Shown one piece after another: positions 59,562-64,000 of a DNA stretch of 64,000 nucleotides (position 1 is its first letter; the number at the start of each line of letters is the position of its first letter). The notes under the pieces were generated by a model. That model saw only the letters and a list, made by a program, of their open reading frames with translations. It was not told the DNA's origin and did not search any database. Source of the stretch: Limonium bicolor. Lineage: Eukaryota > Streptophyta > Magnoliopsida > Caryophyllales > Plumbaginaceae. The stretch lies in assembly GCA_023374045.1 (NCBI GenBank), contig CM041776.1, forward strand, positions 141,425,296 through 141,489,295. The letters run 5' to 3'. Both the position numbers and the translations under genes were made by a program.

Positions 59562-61551
59562 TGTAACACCCCTCTCAATAAACACTTAACAATCCCTCAC
59601 ATAGCATAATTAAAAGACGTCTTACAGCGGAAGAATAAACAACATTAACTCTCACTCGGGTGTCACTTGCCATTACTCGCCCATGCGAGTAACAAAGCAT
59701 AAACTAAATCCAACAACCAAAATAAACAGCACTACCAAACCGCTGTGACAACGAGATAAATCCTATACATCATACTAAGTCCAAAAACCATAACCGTCGA
59801 CAAGTGAGCATCTACCCAGTCCCGCGCTTCGGCTTCGACGATGATCATCAACTTGCAACAAGCCATAAAGGCTCAGCGATAAACGCTGAGTATGCGGGCC
59901 TGGACCCTATTGGTCACTTGTCATTTTAACCATCTTGATATTAGATCGATTTCATGCTTTACCAGTTTACAGATATAATTAATGCTGTAACAAACATGCA
60001 TAGACATATAATCATCCATCCAATCCAACAGTCATTACATATCACAAACAACAGTCGCATAAACGAACGTATCGAATAATAACAGTATTGTGTATAATCG
60101 CCTTAGCGAACGGTTTCCATATTTAATATTATTTGGCCTTCAAGGCCCCATCCATCCAAACCATGTTTAGTTAATTACCAGTTGGGCGTCATGTTAGGAC
60201 AACCCGGTTAACCTCACCAATGGACAGTAGTCCTCCCGTACACACAAAGGAGCTCATTTCGCCAGAGGTCCGGAGGCCCCTGACTATTCACTTTGCCTCA
60301 TAAGGCGTCCATATAAAGGCCGTAGCCGTGTACCAACAGCAGGTACCACCTGACCCACGATCCAATTAGGGCTCGTTGGGAAATTTCCTAGAGCGGGACC
60401 CGATCGGGTACCACTCAGTGATCACAAATGCGCAACCAAGTAGTTCGTAAACTACCGGGATTCCTCCCCTCAACTCATACCAATTCTCTCATAATGTTTA
60501 AGATATACTCTTAGTTTTATGGAGATCACATTCTACCAATTAGCCGCCCAATGGGTCTTACGCATGCCTAGAAGTAATCTAGGTTATATTCATGTTCGAG
60601 ATCCATGCTCTAGAGACCGACAATATTGTATCTCGTACCTAAGTGTTTTACTTAGGTTACCATATACTTAATATTAATACTAAGGGTATTATAATAAGTA
60701 ACCATCGTGTCATCACATCAACGCATATGTATGTTTATATAAGTCGATCTATAGTCGACGTAGTGTTAGTCCCGTAGGACGCTCGCGTATAATTAAGTAA
60801 CGCATTAACACACATCATCATATGCATATATCCACACACATAACATACAAGTTATCAAACAGTTTCCGGGCCCTTTCTTGGGTCAACCCGGATCAAACCT
60901 TTCTTCACATACCGTACACCTTAGACCAAGGATGCGCAGTGTAGTCCACTAAGCTTGTTGAGCGCGCACGTCTGAAAGGCGATCTAAAACATACGAAGAA
61001 TGCTAAGTGTCAATCCACATGACAAAACGATTCGGTATTTCCGAATAACGTCAGTAACCCCGGTATTACATCCCCGGATTTCAACTGTTATTAGTTAAGG
61101 TTTCGTTATTCTTAAAACTCCTTACTCGTAATATGTACCAATACTCAGTTAAACAAAGACGTTGGTCTTATACGAACGCCGTAGTTAACGTTTTTAAACG
61201 TAGGAATTATATTTTCCAACCTGTAGTATTCTATATGTGTTACGCTTTATATAAATCCGTTCGTTCCCGTATTTTAATTCCACTGTTACATCGCATGCAT
61301 AGGTATGTATTATAACCTATAGTTGCATTCATGGCTATTGTTTATAACCTATGGTTGCATGCATTCCATGCAACGTTAGTTTATGTTGCATGGTATATTA
61401 CAATTCTTTAATATACCTTATAATATACAACTTCTCATTTATATAACAAGTTGTATTCATTTAAAACCTTATGACTTTATAGTACATAATTATACTAATA
61501 AGTTAACATTTATTATTTACTATTATATGGTTTGTAAACCATATTATATAT
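59562..61551 (-). mobile_element. C3 LTR (at least 1.99 kb, interrupted by B2)
   Basis: Minus-strand end GAGAGGGGTGTTACA at 59562. Contains the CTCAGCG-TTTAT-CGCTGAG stem-loop (59872-59890) and blocks matching C1 and C2. The preceding bases CATGT (59557-59561) would be the target duplication, which cannot be tested here. Its 5' part presumably continues after B2, outside the window. Confidence 0.75.
59872..59890 (-). other. Stem-loop CTCAGCG-N5-CGCTGAG (C3)
   Basis: Perfect 7-bp stem, 0.32 kb from the LTR end, followed in LTR sense by CCTTTATGGC as in C1. Confidence 0.6.
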
Positions 61552-61956
61552 TGTAACACCCCCGAATTACAACCGACAATTAAATGATGCGCCTAACGTT
61601 ATCACGAAAAGTCTAGGCAGCGGTTTTGAACTTCATTTGGGTGCTACAGACGCCAACCACCCCACGTGGTTGACCCGACCTTTCTACCTACACCAAGTTA
61701 TGGTCTGCATGACTGGAGACAACCCTCACCAAAACTCGTATACAATATAAGATACAATTCCAAATACCGAGTGTCTACAACATAATTACTAAATCATAAA
61801 TCGAAAAGTACAACCCGGGTTTGGTAACAACCCATACATTAAACATACTATTTCAACTCAAAAGTTATGCCCAGATAGACTAACCCCTTGATAGCCATCC
61901 CGCCTACGCTCTGTTATGATCCGGCTCAATACCTGTAAAAATTGGGTTTTAAAAGA

Positions 61957-61977
61957 ACTCAGCAAACTACGCTGAGT
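61957..61977 (-). other. Stem-loop ACTCAGC-N7-GCTGAGT (B2)
   Basis: Counterpart of 9891-9909 in B1. Confidence 0.6.
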
Positions 61978-63690
61978 ATGAACATGTGTAGCCCGTATGT
62001 TGCCGGGCTACACGACTACTTGGTCGAATATTATTAAGTCCAGTTACATGCTGTAATAAAGCAGTAAAGCACGCCACAACACACCATAATATCATACACA
62101 CTTTAAGGTAGCATATCCATCTTAATAAGCAACCAAGCACAACATGCAAGTAGCATAGCAACGTCAAACACGCCACCCAGCACAATAAGCTGTTTATGTA
62201 GCAACAACAATCCAGTACTTAATAGACGTGTGCGTGGATATATTATACCGGCGATCCTCACTATTGGATCATTCAAGAGATTATGTATTGTTTTCTTGTT
62301 CTCATTACACAAGTTTACCTTCCTATTCTTGCACCGAGTCAAGGGATATAGGTTAGACCCCAAGACTTTATTATGTAGGTGCTATTCAGCTCTTGTTTCT
62401 TAAAGAATCACATTTGTAAATTTTCTTATTTGTTTGGTCTCATTACACATGTTTTCCTTATTTCCCATGGTGTGTATTTTCTTTCTCTTTCCTTGCACAA
62501 GGTCTGGGGATATAGTTTAGATCCCGTGACCTTATCATGTAGGTGCCAATTGTTCCTTATTTCTCCAGGGATTATTTATGAATTCTTTTGTCACCGCACG
62601 TTGGAGGACGTCTCCTCCATAGCTATTTCCTCCATTCCCGGCGTCATATGTCGAGAAAGCGTAGTCACCTCTAGACTCCAGGATAATGCTCCACCAAATT
62701 CCAATCCTCCATCCCCGACGCCAAGGGTCGAGAAAGCGGGGTCATCTCTAGTCCCCAGGATGTGCTCCATAAACCACAATAGACGGTCGAAGGATCTGAT
62801 GCAGATACCAACTCCCGAGTGTCCAAACCGCGCGGCCCGAGATGTTGTCTTCCCGGGTTATTCTCATGTTCCGCCTGTTGATATTTACTCAAGTATGTGT
62901 CTTTTCTTTTTGTCAGCTCGACACCATTGTGGGTGTCGATAGTAGTCCTCAGTAGAGTATTCTCTTATCATAGATAACTTGCCACCATAGTGGGCGTCCT
63001 TAGAAATCCTCCATGGTTAGGGAGGAGTTTTCCTTTATATAAGTAGTTTCCTTATTTGTTTGTATTATTCATTACGTTTTGTCCCGTAGTTTTACATAAA
63101 CAGGGAGTGACTAAGTTACTGTGTGCAAACACGTAAGGTATAACAGGTATAGAGCAACCAATACCGCAATTTAAATAAGCAATCTGTACTCATGCTTCAT
63201 ACAAGCACACAGCAAGCAAATAAGCAAGATAAACAAACAATTCGTTTTCATGCTTTAGTCTTGAAGTCAATGGCAAACAAGGCACACAGCACACAAGCCG
63301 TGTAACACGGCAATATACGGACCACATATATCCATACCTTATTCAGAAGGGAGAGTTATCTCACACACACGGTCCCGGTTGGCATTCGTCACGGCCCTAA
63401 CGTTAATTAAAACAACTTGTCAGTTTATGATTTTATGTGACGACCGTTGTGACATCTTCCTAGGTTATCTCATTCTATCGGGCGTTGTTCCCTAGGTGCA
63501 TTTTTGAATGTTCAACTCACACTATCCCTTAGAACTTTAGTTAACCAAGACTTTACCAACTTGTATATTTACATTGTTATTCTATACGTAATAAGTTCCT
63601 CTAGCTAATGTTTTAAGGTATCCTTAAACCAACATTTAACAAGTTATACAATTGACCATTTCCCCACATTTTCTCATAGTTACACCATAG

Positions 63691-63703
63691 CCCCCCCCCC
63701 CCC
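63691..63703. repeat. C13 homopolymer
   Basis: Thirteen C followed by TTTT inside B2. Length is likely unstable and may be misread. Confidence 0.8.
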
Positions 63704-64000
63704 TTTTGTTTTTAATAACCCAACACTTTAATTATTTAAACCCCATATTATGTACCTCTTAATCATTTATTATTACTTAGACTTCCAAAACCTTTCTAGG
63801 TTTATACACTAATCCCCTCAAATACTTAAATACACATTCATGTCCCAAGGTATAAAATAATTACCTAACTTACCCCTAACTTAATAATTGCCACAATTCC
63901 ATACTTAACTATATAGTATAACTCGTAGTTAATCAAAGCATTAAGCTTACTCCAAAAATTCCCTAAAGTTCCCAACAAACCTCCAGGGTTCCCTTATTTA

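Larger units (their letters stand above)
61552..64000 (-). mobile_element. B2 LTR, 3' part (continues past the window)
   Basis: Starts TGTAACACCCCCGAATTAC and matches B1 (9469 to about 10945) over its first ~1.8 kb, with small insertions. It then differs from B1 and shows no trace of the 191-bp array before the window ends. A 187-codon plus-strand frame (62379-62942) covers the duplicated stem-loop cluster; I treat it as non-coding because B1 breaks it. Confidence 0.82.

Noticed and set aside
62379..62942. 187-codon plus-strand frame, the longest in B2
   Set aside because: It is antisense to the LTR, covers duplicated stem-loops and is broken in the homologous part of B1 (10218-10803).

Overview
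The window is intergenic, repeat-dominated DNA from a flowering plant nucleus, probably a eudicot; nothing in it fixes the species. The signs are nested LTR retrotransposons with 5-bp target duplications, Tekay/Del-style polypurine tracts (TTTTAAGGGGGGTAG), an initiator-tRNA-Met primer site, an Ogre/Tat-type gag relic and a SIRE-type env-like relic. There is no convincing intact host gene. One weak secreted-peptide exon candidate lies at 37224-37442.

Layout, read as nested insertions. The main family, called A here, has 4.1-4.7 kb LTRs running from TGAAATACCCC to GGGGTGTTACA and a 5.2 kb internal region without coding capacity, like a large retrotransposon derivative (LARD). 1-9083 is a plus-strand A element (A1) whose 5' LTR lies just left of the window. 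It sits in an LTR of family C (C1: 9084-9468 and 20231-20594). C1 is also split by B1 (9469-20225, TSD CTGGG), a giant solo LTR that carries a ~191-bp tandem array and is itself split by an A solo LTR (A2: 11481-15669, TSD CAAGG). C1 appears to lie inside a second C copy (C2: 20595-21236 and 35769-36628), which holds a complete minus-strand A element (21237-35763, TSD CCTCT) with near-identical LTRs.

36629-37838 is a small unassigned island. 37839-42114 is a 5' LTR, a tRNA-Arg-like primer site and a decayed gag of an Ogre/Tat-type element without pol. 44059-48105 is a solo LTR of a related family D (TSD CCTAT). 48111-51750 is a minus-strand SIRE-like fragment with an env-like pseudogene, cut by the E LTR that starts at 51751. 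E is split by an A solo LTR (A5: 54357-58472, TSD AAGGC) and then by a C copy (C3: 59562-61551), which is cut by B2 (61552 to the window end).

The most unusual signal is structural. Several unrelated parts of these non-coding elements carry short tandem units built around an inverted repeat. Across copies the two arms change together (for example CCGACCTT/AAGGTCGG against CCGAACTT/AAGTTCGG), as expected if a hairpin in the RNA or DNA is maintained while the sequence drifts. Further conserved elements are a second, central polypurine tract preceded by its own stem-loop, a 20-bp palindrome in the A interior, a CAGC...GCTG stem-loop 0.3-0.5 kb from the 3' LTR end in families A, B and C with a cruder counterpart in D, and conserved splice-like sites in the A LTR leader. 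Together these suggest non-autonomous elements under selection for RNA structure rather than protein.
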